A stretch of DNA of 60,475 nucleotides from Streptosporangiaceae bacterium (GTDB lineage: Bacteria > Actinomycetota > Actinomycetes > Streptosporangiales > Streptosporangiaceae). The stretch spans positions 1 to 60,475 of the forward strand of contig JAFAZE010000173.1 in the NCBI GenBank assembly GCA_019239975.1, written 5' to 3'. Position numbers and translations under genes: made by a program. A model generated the notes under the pieces. The model saw only the letters and a list, made by a program, of their open reading frames with translations, did not search any database and was not told where the DNA came from. Shown piece after piece: positions 16,339 to 22,544 of this stretch. Positions within the stretch are counted from its first letter, which is position 1; every line of letters begins with the position of its first letter.

Positions 16339-16868
16339 ATGGCGCTGCCGCTTACGTTTCACCCGGCGTTGTCACGGCCGGACCTGCTCGCGCCGCCGGT
16401 GTCGGCGGCGGTGCGCACCTGGCCCGCCGCGGATGACGTCCGTGCCGCCGCGATCGGCCCGGAGCTGGCGGGCACCGCGGCGTTCTGCGAGCGGTACGGA
16501 GTGCCCCCGGAGGAGTCCGCGAACTGCGTGGTGATCGCGGCGCGCCGCGCCGGGGAAACGACGTACGCGGCGTGCGTGGTGACGGCGGCGGCCCGCGCCG
16601 GCGCCAACGGGGCTCGTGCGGCGGCATCCCGGGGCGCGCAAGGCGTCGTTCGGCCGGGTGGACGGCGTGCCGGTGACCGGGATGGAGTACGGCGGGATCA
16701 CGCCCATCGGGCTGCCGCCCGGCTGGCCGGTCCTCGTGGACGCCGCCGTGGCCAAGCCCGGCAGCGCGGTGGCGGGCTCCGGCATCCGCGGCTCCAAGCC
16801 CTGGCTGCCCGGACGGCTGCTCGCCGCCCTCCCCAGCGGCCGAGGTCCTCCCCGGCCTCGGTATCTGA
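16339..16868 (+). pseudogene. YbaK/EbsC-type aminoacyl-tRNA deacylase, frameshifted
   Basis: Reads as a YbaK-fold aminoacyl-tRNA deacylase: frame 1 gives HPALSRPDLLAPPV ... CERYGVPPEESANCVVIAARR. Near 16605 the homologous continuation RRHPGARKASF ... TGMEYGGITPIGLPPGWPVLVD moves to frame 2. Near 16836 the last residues (AEVLPGLGI then TGA at 16866) are in frame 3. Two single-base insertions explain this. Such enzymes clear mischarged tRNA. Either a pseudogene or two sequence errors. The start is ATG 16339, or GTG 16333. Confidence 0.75.
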
Positions 16869-16879
16869 CCTCCGCCCCG

Positions 16880-17011
16880 CCCTCACCCCCATACCCCCTC
16901 ACCCCCCATACCCCTCACCCCCCGCCCCGCCACGGCCGCGTCCCCGCAACCCCCGGCCGTCCCTGCAACCCCCCGGCCGTCCCGCAACCCCCGGGCCGTC
17001 GCCGCAACGAA
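16880..17011. repeat. C-rich tandem repeats
   Basis: The plus strand carries runs of C in a loose 12-20 base period (CCCCATACCCCCTCACCCC type, then CCCCCGGCCGTCC type). The complementary strand has at least six G3+ tracts and could form a G-quadruplex. No coding frame is supported here. Confidence 0.6.
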
Positions 17012-17047
17012 GGAAATCTGAGCCGGTTATAACCGGCTCAGATTTCC
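17012..17047. repeat. 36-bp perfect palindrome with no loop
   Basis: GGAAATCTGAGCCGGTTA (17012-17029) is followed at once by its exact reverse complement (17030-17047). It lies between the deacylase pseudogene and the MerR gene, flanked by C-rich repeats on the left and three GTGCCGCCCCGGGC units (about 17052-17124) on the right. With no spacer or T tract it is unlike a standard terminator; a protein-binding or cruciform site is possible. Confidence 0.85.
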
Positions 17048-17143
17048 ACCGTGCCGCCCCGGGCACCGCACTGGGCGCCGCGTGCCGCCCCGGGCCCCCA
17101 GGTGCCGCGTGCCGCCCCGGGCACCCCGTGCTGGGCAGGCTTA

Positions 17144-17620
17144 TTAGCCACCTGAATGGCTACCAGTTTCCGGCCGCCGCGGTCGCTGCCGCGGCGCGGC
17201 CTCAAGCGGCGGGTCATCGAAGAGGGGACACTCGTCAAGATCCGGGCATTCGCAGCGGGCGGCGCACTCAAGCCAGCCGCGGACGAGTTCGGTGCGCTCA
17301 AGCAGGGCCGTGATCTCAGGCAGCTTTCGGTCGGCCACCTCGCGGAGCCTGTCGATCGCTGATTTGTCGTCCGGCGACGCGGACAGCAGCACCTTGATCT
17401 CATCAAGTGTCAGGCCCGCCCGCTGCGCCGTGTCGATCACGGTCAGGGTGCGCACGGTGCCTGGGTCATACCTGCGCTTCCCGCTGACCCGCACCGGCTT
17501 GGGCAGCAGGCCGATCTGCTCGTAGTAGCGGATCACGGATGGGCGCTTGCCTGCCAGCTTGGCCAGCTCACCGATGGCTAGCGGCGGCAAACCGCCAGGC
17601 TTGGGGCCGGGATTTGACAT
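17144..17620 (-). CDS. MerR-family regulator with C-terminal cysteine cluster
   Basis: 158-aa MerR-type activator. The N-terminal winged helix reads IGELAKLAGKRPSVIRYYEQ and IGLLPKPVR at residues ~16-45, then a dimerisation helix. A C-terminal Cys cluster, ECAARCECPDLDEC (about 115-131), is spaced C-x3-C-x-C-x5-C, close to the SoxR iron-sulphur motif (C-x2-C-x-C-x5-C) but one residue longer. This suggests a metal or redox signal. ATG 17620 is the first start in good register with the domain. A MerR-type promoter overlaps its start codon and faces the small gene at 17789. Confidence 0.87.
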   Translation of the reverse strand: MSNPGPKPGGLPPLAIGELAKLAGKRPSVIRYYEQIGLLPKPVRVSGKRRYDPGTVRTLTVIDTAQRAGLTLDEIKVLLSASPDDKSAIDRLREVADRKLPEITALLERTELVRGWLECAARCECPDLDECPLFDDPPLEAAPRQRPRRPETGSHSGG

Positions 17621-17644
17621 CAAGCTGACTTTAACACCGATGAT
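17614..17644 (+). promoter_or_regulatory. MerR-type promoter with 19-bp spacer
   Basis: TTGACA at 17614-17619 and GATGAT at 17639-17644 are separated by 19 bases, the over-long spacing that MerR proteins correct. Inside the spacer, CAAG-CTGA-CTTT (from 17621) is a dyad like those of SoxR/CueR-type operators. It would drive the small plus-strand gene at 17789. Confidence 0.5.
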
Positions 17645-17788
17645 GATCCGCATCCGGACACCGGAAGGACCACCACCATGCATCCCGCCTGCCAGCCGCT
17701 GGCGGGCTGCAGCACCTGTAACTGAACGGTCGCTGCCCGCCCATCGTGCAACGGCACCGAGTCCCGCACCCTCACAAGGAGGCCGACT

Positions 17789-18020
17789 ATGACCACGCAA
17801 CAGATCACAACCGGCGAAAAAGGAGCTACGCGCACTCGTAGCTGTGGAGAACGAGTGCTGCCCCTGGGCCGACTGGACGGTAAGAATGAACGACGGGCAG
17901 ATCGTGCTCGACGTCCACTCGGCCGGAGAAGGCATCGCCAGCCTGCACGGCATGTTCACCAGCCTGCAGCCGTCCCGGCCAACCGGCCAACCGGCCAACC
18001 GGCCAACCGGCCAACCGTAG
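17789..18020 (+). pseudogene. Small MerR-linked Cys protein, frameshifted
   Basis: ATG 17789 has an ideal AAGGAGG site six bases upstream and begins MTTQQITTGEK. At the run of five A (17817-17821) the sensible reading changes frame. With four A it continues ELRALVAVENECCPWADW, then a ~40-residue alpha/beta part, and ends at TAG 18018-18020. The ECCPW motif resembles small proteins I recall next to MerR genes in actinomycetes; this family link is from memory. The shift needed is +1, unlike the usual -1 programmed type, so mutation or sequence error is more likely. The 3' end is a run of 8-bp repeats. Confidence 0.55.
17975..18014. repeat. Five tandem 8-bp repeats
   Basis: CCGGCCAA repeated five times without interruption, at the 3' end of the frameshifted MerR-linked gene. 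Eight-base units change frame when copy number changes, so this tract can alter the C-terminus. Confidence 0.9.
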
Positions 18021-18070
18021 CCTGCTGCGTGGTTTATCCTCGCTCGGCTTGGAACGCCGCGCGCGTCGCG

Positions 18071-19734
18071 TTAAGAACGTGCCAGGTTGCGGATGCGGTA
18101 CCGTGCCCGCCGGATCATATGGCGGGACAGGAGCCGGAATCGGTGCCACCAGCCGTACTGGATGGCCTTGAGCCCGCGGAGTATTTCGACGGTGGTGAAG
18201 ACTCGCTCGGCGCCGGGCAGCCGGTGTGCCGCCCAGCTGTCTGCCGGGGCGCCGACGCTTTCGAATTGCCGCTGCAGTTCACGGTAGCGCCGGGCGAGTT
18301 CATCGTCACTGCCATGTGTGGGCGCCGGTAAAGGTGCACGCCGGCGCGCTGGCTGGTGGTGCCGAGGACGCGGATGAGTCCTGGCGCGAGCAGCCGCGCG
18401 AGCAGGTGGAGTTCTGGTACCCGTGCCATGTGCTCGATGACACGGCCTTCGGTCTCGGCGAGCATGAGACGGTCCGCTTCGTCCGGGCAGCGGCGGCGGT
18501 GCCAGGTGAGCCATAGGTAGGCGGCCACAAGGCGTCCTTGCACCCACAGGCAGGCGCCCACACGTTCGGCCCGTTCCGCGGCGGGGAACGCGGGCGGGAC
18601 CTGCCCGTGCTGCCATGCCCGCCGCAAGGTTCCCCAGCGGCCCTGCTCCCAAAGCAACTCCGAGCGCGCCAACCAGACGGCCCGCGGATCCACGCCAGGC
18701 GGAGGACCGGCACGGAGCATGCGGGCGATCTCGCCATGCAGGCCCAGTTCGCGATAGAGCAAGAACGTTGCCGAGCGCTGCTTGTCGGGATCCGCGGGTA
18801 GGGAGGCGACCCATGCCGTTCTCGGCGCCGGCGTGCCGGGATCAGGCAGGTTCCACCGCGCGGCGATGGCGCGGATGAGGTCACCGGTTGGCCCGCACAC
18901 CATCTCGACCTGGGCGCCCGCCCGCTGGAGGTGCCCGGTCAACGGCGGCATTAATGTCGGCGCGGCCGATGGGAGCGTGCCGCTCCCAGACAGTTTCATG
19001 TGGCCCCAGGGACCGTCATTGTGGGCGATCCAGATCACCCGCAGCCGGGCCAGGCTGCCCGGGCGCATTGCTCTGACCGTCGTGTCCACGTCGAAGAAGT
19101 CGCTGCCGCTGTACCCGGTGATAACCAGGATGCCCTCTGTGGGGAAAAGTTCGAGGAACTCGGCGGCGATCGGGGTGCTGAAGCCGCCCTGGATCTGGGC
19201 GAGCGTCGCTCCTAGCGACTTCCCCGATGGGTCAGCCGTGAATGACCCGTGGAAGTGAAACAGCCGGGCGCGGGACCGCCAGCCGGGATAGTCGCCATCG
19301 GCTGCCGTTTCGATGCATCCGTCGAAATTCGCCGTGATATGCCGTCCGCCTTCGGCCAGGTGAGCGGCGAAAAACCGGTGCAGCCTGTTCGGCCGGGCAG
19401 TACGGATATCGGCGAGTGCGGCAGCGACCGCGTCGTGACCATAGACAGCCGCCACAACGCCGAGCACGGTCTCGAGCCGCGGCGGGCGCGGATGCCGCGC
19501 CGCCACCGGTTTGCACGGGTCTTGCGAACACCAGCCCACGGCCGAATGGTGCTCCAGCACCGTAGTGAGCGTGTCGGGGAGGAAAAACGCGCTGAGGACC
19601 CTTCTGGTCAGTTCCCACCCCGTGGGAAGCGACGCAGGCCCCTCCCAGGAAACGCCTGCGCCCGACAGCATCACGACCGACGGCGGCGGCACCGCGCCAA
19701 CCGCGCCGACTATCACGTCAGCCGGGTCAGGCAC
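18071..19734 (-). CDS. SIR2-like putative NADase, frameshift near 3' end
   Basis: N-terminal SIR2 fold: the NAD-binding motif MLSGAGVSWEG (residues ~21-31), the TANFDG motif with the catalytic-type Asn/Asp, and HFHGS with the candidate catalytic His. A ~250-residue helical C-terminal region follows. The normal C-terminus (SDDELARRYRELQRQFE ... RIRNLARS, ending 18071) is in a different frame from the N-terminus. A one-base deletion near 18306-18320 explains this; uncorrected, the protein ends in Ser/Pro-rich residues. GTG 19734 sits three bases after the upstream gene's stop, with GAGGAGGGG inside that gene, so translation is coupled. SIR2 domains of this kind often deplete NAD in phage defence. 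Confidence 0.75.
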
Positions 19735-19737
19735 CAG

Positions 19738-20508
19738 TCACCCCTCCTCGTCCAGGAAGGATCGGGCTGTCGCAGGCGGCAGCGCCGCTTCCCACATCGC
19801 ATCGAAGCGCGTGACCCAGTAGGCGAACCACCGCGGTGAATCCACCTTGCTGATCTTGAGGTGCATCCGGTCGGCGATGCTGTCGTCCCTGAAACCGTGG
19901 GATTCGAAGATCACGTAGCCACCGGGCTCGTCAGCGTTCACGATGACCAGGCTGAATCCGGGGTTGACGGGAAGCTGGCGATAACTGAAGCCGGGCTCCG
20001 TGCTGAGCTTGGCCGCGGTGACGAGCGAGTTGCGCAGGGTCTGCCCGAGATCGAGATTGTCGTCCAGCTGGAACGCCGCGGCGGCCAGAGTTTGCGGGTT
20101 ATCGTCCAGGGTCAGGATGCGGACCTGCCCTCCTGCCCGCAGCACGTGCCGGCGGATGTCGGCCGCGTTCACCAGTGCGCTTACCGCGGTGGGGCCATAG
20201 ATCCGCAAGTCGCGCACGCCGGGCAGGATCGTGCCGAACGCGGCGAAACCGTCCCGGTTTTCCAGTACCTGGTCCAGCGACGGCGTGCCGGCACCGGCCT
20301 GCACAGCGGTCTCGAAGACCAGGAAGGTCAGGGCGGCCAGGACCGCGCTCAGCATGATCTGGATGGCCACCAGGCCCCACAATCCAAGGAGCGTCAGGAC
20401 CACGCCGACGCAGAACAGCGTGTATGCCTCGCGGTGACGGCCCTGAGAAATGTCATCGGCAACCTGCCGCAGCCCGCCCCCTGCCTTCGAGGTCGCGAGA
20501 CCCGCCAT
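19738..20508 (-). CDS. Two-TM membrane protein coupled to SIR2 gene
   Basis: 256-aa protein with two hydrophobic segments at residues ~28-70 and a ~185-residue soluble domain (LRIYGPTAVSAL ... VRILTLDDNPQ ... FSLVIVNADEPGGYVIFESH ... WFAYWVTRFDAMWEAA). The soluble part resembles phospholipase-D-fold domains of the DUF5919 kind, but no HKD catalytic motif is seen; this link is tentative. ATG 20508 has AAGGGGG upstream. It is the first gene of a two-gene operon with the SIR2-like protein and is divergent from a Nudix regulator. A membrane sensor or anchor for the NADase is the likeliest role. Confidence 0.7.
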   Translation of the reverse strand: MAGLATSKAGGGLRQVADDISQGRHREAYTLFCVGVVLTLLGLWGLVAIQIMLSAVLAALTFLVFETAVQAGAGTPSLDQVLENRDGFAAFGTILPGVRDLRIYGPTAVSALVNAADIRRHVLRAGGQVRILTLDDNPQTLAAAAFQLDDNLDLGQTLRNSLVTAAKLSTEPGFSYRQLPVNPGFSLVIVNADEPGGYVIFESHGFRDDSIADRMHLKISKVDSPRWFAYWVTRFDAMWEAALPPATARSFLDEEG

Positions 20509-20531
20509 CGGGAACCCCCTTTTGGTTACTC

Positions 20532-20581
20532 TGACGATAATGGAAGGTTAGCACTTCCCGTCGCTTATCGTCAACGTGACG
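20532..20581. promoter_or_regulatory. Operator palindromes between SIR2 operon and Nudix regulator
   Basis: TGACGATAA (20532-20540) and TTATCGTCA (20565-20573) form a 9-bp inverted repeat whose centres are 33 bp, three helical turns, apart. Overlapping the right half is a second palindrome, CGTCA-ACG-TGACG (20569-20581), of the GTCA-N3-TGAC form I recall for NrtR-type regulators. TAGACT at 20584-20589 may be the -10 of the regulator. Both genes of the divergon could be controlled here. Confidence 0.6.
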
Positions 20582-20592
20582 AGTAGACTGGG

Positions 20593-21321
20593 GTGGTGCC
20601 GCCCGAACCCGAGGCGCCCGCGAAGCCGGGCTTCCGCGTCTGGTACAACTGCGCGCTCGCAGTCGACATCGTGCTGCTCACGATCCGGCACGAGCAGCTG
20701 CACGTCCTGCTCATCAACCGGTCGGAACCGAAGGCCGGTCAACTCGCGCTCCCGGGCGGGTTCGTGCTGCCGGATGAGGATCTGCCAGACGCGGCTCTGC
20801 GCGAGCTGGGCGACGAGACGTCTGTCCGGGTCGACGTCCGGCACCTGGAGCAGCTGCAGACTTATGGGCGCCCCGGCCGGGACCCCCGCGCGCGTGTCGT
20901 CTCCGTCGCGTACCTCGCAATCACCCCGGACCTGCCGGAACCGCGGGCCGGCACGGACGCGGTCGGCGCCAGCTGGCGTCCCGTCCGGCAGCTGCTAGGC
21001 CGGAGCAGCCTCGCCTTCGACCACGACACGATCGTCGCGGACGGCGTTGAACGGGCCCGGTCCAAGCTCGAGTACTCCACGCTCGGCGCGGCGTTCTGTC
21101 CGGCTGATTTCACCGTCGCCGAACTGCGCCGGATCTACGAGATCGTATGGGGTACCCAGCTGGACCCGCGCAATTTCCACCGCAAGCTCACCTCCGCTGA
21201 CTTCCTGGAACCCACCGGCGAGACCACCACGCGCGACGGAGGCCGGCCAGCCGCCCTGTACCGGGTACGCAAGGACGCCACCGGGATCATGAACCCGCCC
21301 CTGCTGCGCAAAACTGACTGA
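20593..21321 (+). CDS. NrtR-like Nudix-domain transcriptional regulator
   Basis: 242-aa regulator with an N-terminal Nudix domain (residues ~15-150) and a C-terminal winged helix (DFTVAELRRIYEIVWGTQLD ... NFHRKLTSADFLEPTG). The Nudix box reads GGFVLPDEDLPDAALRELGDE then TSV: the REL and first acidic positions are kept, but the final EExG has become DExS, as in regulators that bind ADP-ribose-type ligands rather than hydrolyse them. GTG 20593 or 20596 lies only ~5-10 bases after a TAGACT -10, so the message may be leaderless. NrtR proteins control NAD metabolism; here the partner across the promoter is a SIR2-like NADase operon. Confidence 0.82.
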   Translation: MVPPEPEAPAKPGFRVWYNCALAVDIVLLTIRHEQLHVLLINRSEPKAGQLALPGGFVLPDEDLPDAALRELGDETSVRVDVRHLEQLQTYGRPGRDPRARVVSVAYLAITPDLPEPRAGTDAVGASWRPVRQLLGRSSLAFDHDTIVADGVERARSKLEYSTLGAAFCPADFTVAELRRIYEIVWGTQLDPRNFHRKLTSADFLEPTGETTTRDGGRPAALYRVRKDATGIMNPPLLRKTD

Positions 21322-21505
21322 CAATACGCCCGTATCGTGCCAGAACCCGGTGACGAGTCCGCCGGCGATGGCGATGCCGACGGAAGATCCGGCGACGACC
21401 GCCCAGATCGGGAACGAAGCGGTGTCTGACAAATAGGGCGAGGAATGAGGCGCGCTGAACCTTCGTCGCGCAACCGTCAGCCGCGCAACCATCAAAGGAG
21501 TGATC

Positions 21506-21922
21506 ATGGCAAGGGTAATTTTCGGAAACCACGCGGCGGTCGTAGTCCCGCGGGCGGAGAAGGACAGAATTCGTCAATTCTACCGTGATGTCCTGGGCTG
21601 CGAGATCACGAGAGCGAGTGATCAGAAGGACGACTTCCGTATGGGAGACAACTTCTATATCGGGGTTCTCTACGAGAATGAGGACGTCGCCCTGGATGAG
21701 AGCAGCAAATTGAAAGCGATCTACCTGGAGCTGAAGGCGGACGACGTCGAGGAGATGCGGCAGAAGATCGTCGCCTTCGGTGTCAGGGTACTTGAAATGC
21801 AGGATCCGCACCTCTACTTTCAAGCCCCAGGAGGACAGGTCTTCCGGCTGGCCGGAATCAACGAGGACCTCTCCAAATATGAAGGGACCGACCACCGCGA
21901 GCTGCCCGACGTCTTCGGCTGA
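21506..21922 (+). CDS. VOC-superfamily (glyoxalase-like) protein
   Basis: 138-aa protein of the vicinal oxygen chelate fold: two beta-alpha-beta-beta-beta units beginning NHAAVVVPRAEKDRIRQFY and IYLELKADDVEEMRQKI. A His (H10) and Glu (in YLEL) at typical metal positions are visible. AAAGGAG lies five bases before ATG 21506, which decides against the in-frame GTG at 21500. The fold covers glyoxalases, dioxygenases and antibiotic-binding proteins; no neighbour specifies the substrate. Confidence 0.85.
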   Translation: MARVIFGNHAAVVVPRAEKDRIRQFYRDVLGCEITRASDQKDDFRMGDNFYIGVLYENEDVALDESSKLKAIYLELKADDVEEMRQKIVAFGVRVLEMQDPHLYFQAPGGQVFRLAGINEDLSKYEGTDHRELPDVFG

Positions 21923-22007
21923 ATCCCGCTGGTCCAGAACCGCCTGCCACGCGGACGGCACCGCACCCGCTGATGCCCGGCGTCCGGTGCATATGCTGAG
22001 GCACGCG

Positions 22008-22053
22008 CCACCGTCCGTTTGGTAAAAGATTATTTATTCTGAACGGACGGTGG
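22008..22053. terminator. Bidirectional terminator hairpin
   Basis: CCACCGTCCGTT (22008-22019) and AACGGACGGTGG (22042-22053) are perfectly complementary, with a 22-nt AT-rich loop. It lies between the convergent VOC and roadblock genes, three bases from the roadblock stop. Confidence 0.75.
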
Positions 22054-22055
22054 TG

Positions 22056-22544
22056 TTACGCCAGCGATCTGAGTATCTCGCCGGGATGCTCGGGCGCTAC
22101 GGGCCGTCCGAGCCGTTCACGGTGCCGGGCCGCTGCCCGCGGAGTTAACAACTCGGCACGGGCAGGCGGCGTCAGCAGCTCCCCGACCGCCCCGACGAGC
22201 CGTGTCATCTCGAAAGAGATCTGCCGGGTGTCGCACTCGGGCGCGGCAAGGACCGCGAGGCTCGAGCCGCCGCTTATCGCCTTGATGAACAGCAGGCCGC
22301 CATCCATCTCCACCATCGCCTGGGTGGGCGCTCCGCCCTCGAACATCCGCGCCGTCCCCTGCATCAGGCTGGTCAGCCCGGAGATGATGGCGGCGAACTG
22401 TTCGAGGGCGTGCTCGGGGATACCCGTCGACAGGGCCAGCGGCACCCCGTCCGCGGACACCACGATCGCGTGCGCGACGTCCTCCACCCGCGTGGTGAAT
22501 TCGGTGACAAGCCAGTTCAGGTCGTGGCGGTAGGGCTGACTCAA
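22056..22544 (-). CDS. Roadblock/LC7 domain protein of conservon type
   Basis: 162-aa MglB-like protein. Residues ~5-120 form the roadblock fold (LNWLVTEFTTRVEDVAHAIV, SADGVPLALS, GGLLFIKAISGGSSLAVLA), and the C-terminus is disordered. Its ATG overlaps the kinase stop by four bases (ATGA), so the two are co-translated. In actinomycete conservons this protein (CvnB type) sits between the kinase and a DUF742 protein and a small Ras-like GTPase. Neither of those follows here; a terminator and a convergent VOC gene do. A partial signalling unit that may work with a GTPase elsewhere. Confidence 0.88.
   Translation of the reverse strand: MSQPYRHDLNWLVTEFTTRVEDVAHAIVVSADGVPLALSTGIPEHALEQFAAIISGLTSLMQGTARMFEGGAPTQAMVEMDGGLLFIKAISGGSSLAVLAAPECDTRQISFEMTRLVGAVGELLTPPARAELLTPRAAARHRERLGRPVAPEHPGEILRSLA

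Noticed and set aside
17678..17725. 15-residue Cys-rich peptide frame (MHPACQPLAGCSTCN) upstream of the MerR-linked gene
   Set aside because: Too short and without a clear ribosome site; could be a leader peptide, but chance is as likely in this GC-rich DNA.
17816..17825. Programmed frameshift at the five-A run
   Set aside because: The shift needed is +1, not the -1 expected at A-rich slippery sites, and no downstream structure is evident; mutation or sequence error is simpler.
20995..21507. Minus-strand frame with a hydrophobic stretch near 21340-21420
   Set aside because: Overlaps the Nudix regulator antisense, has no ribosome site, and only one short segment looks membrane-like.
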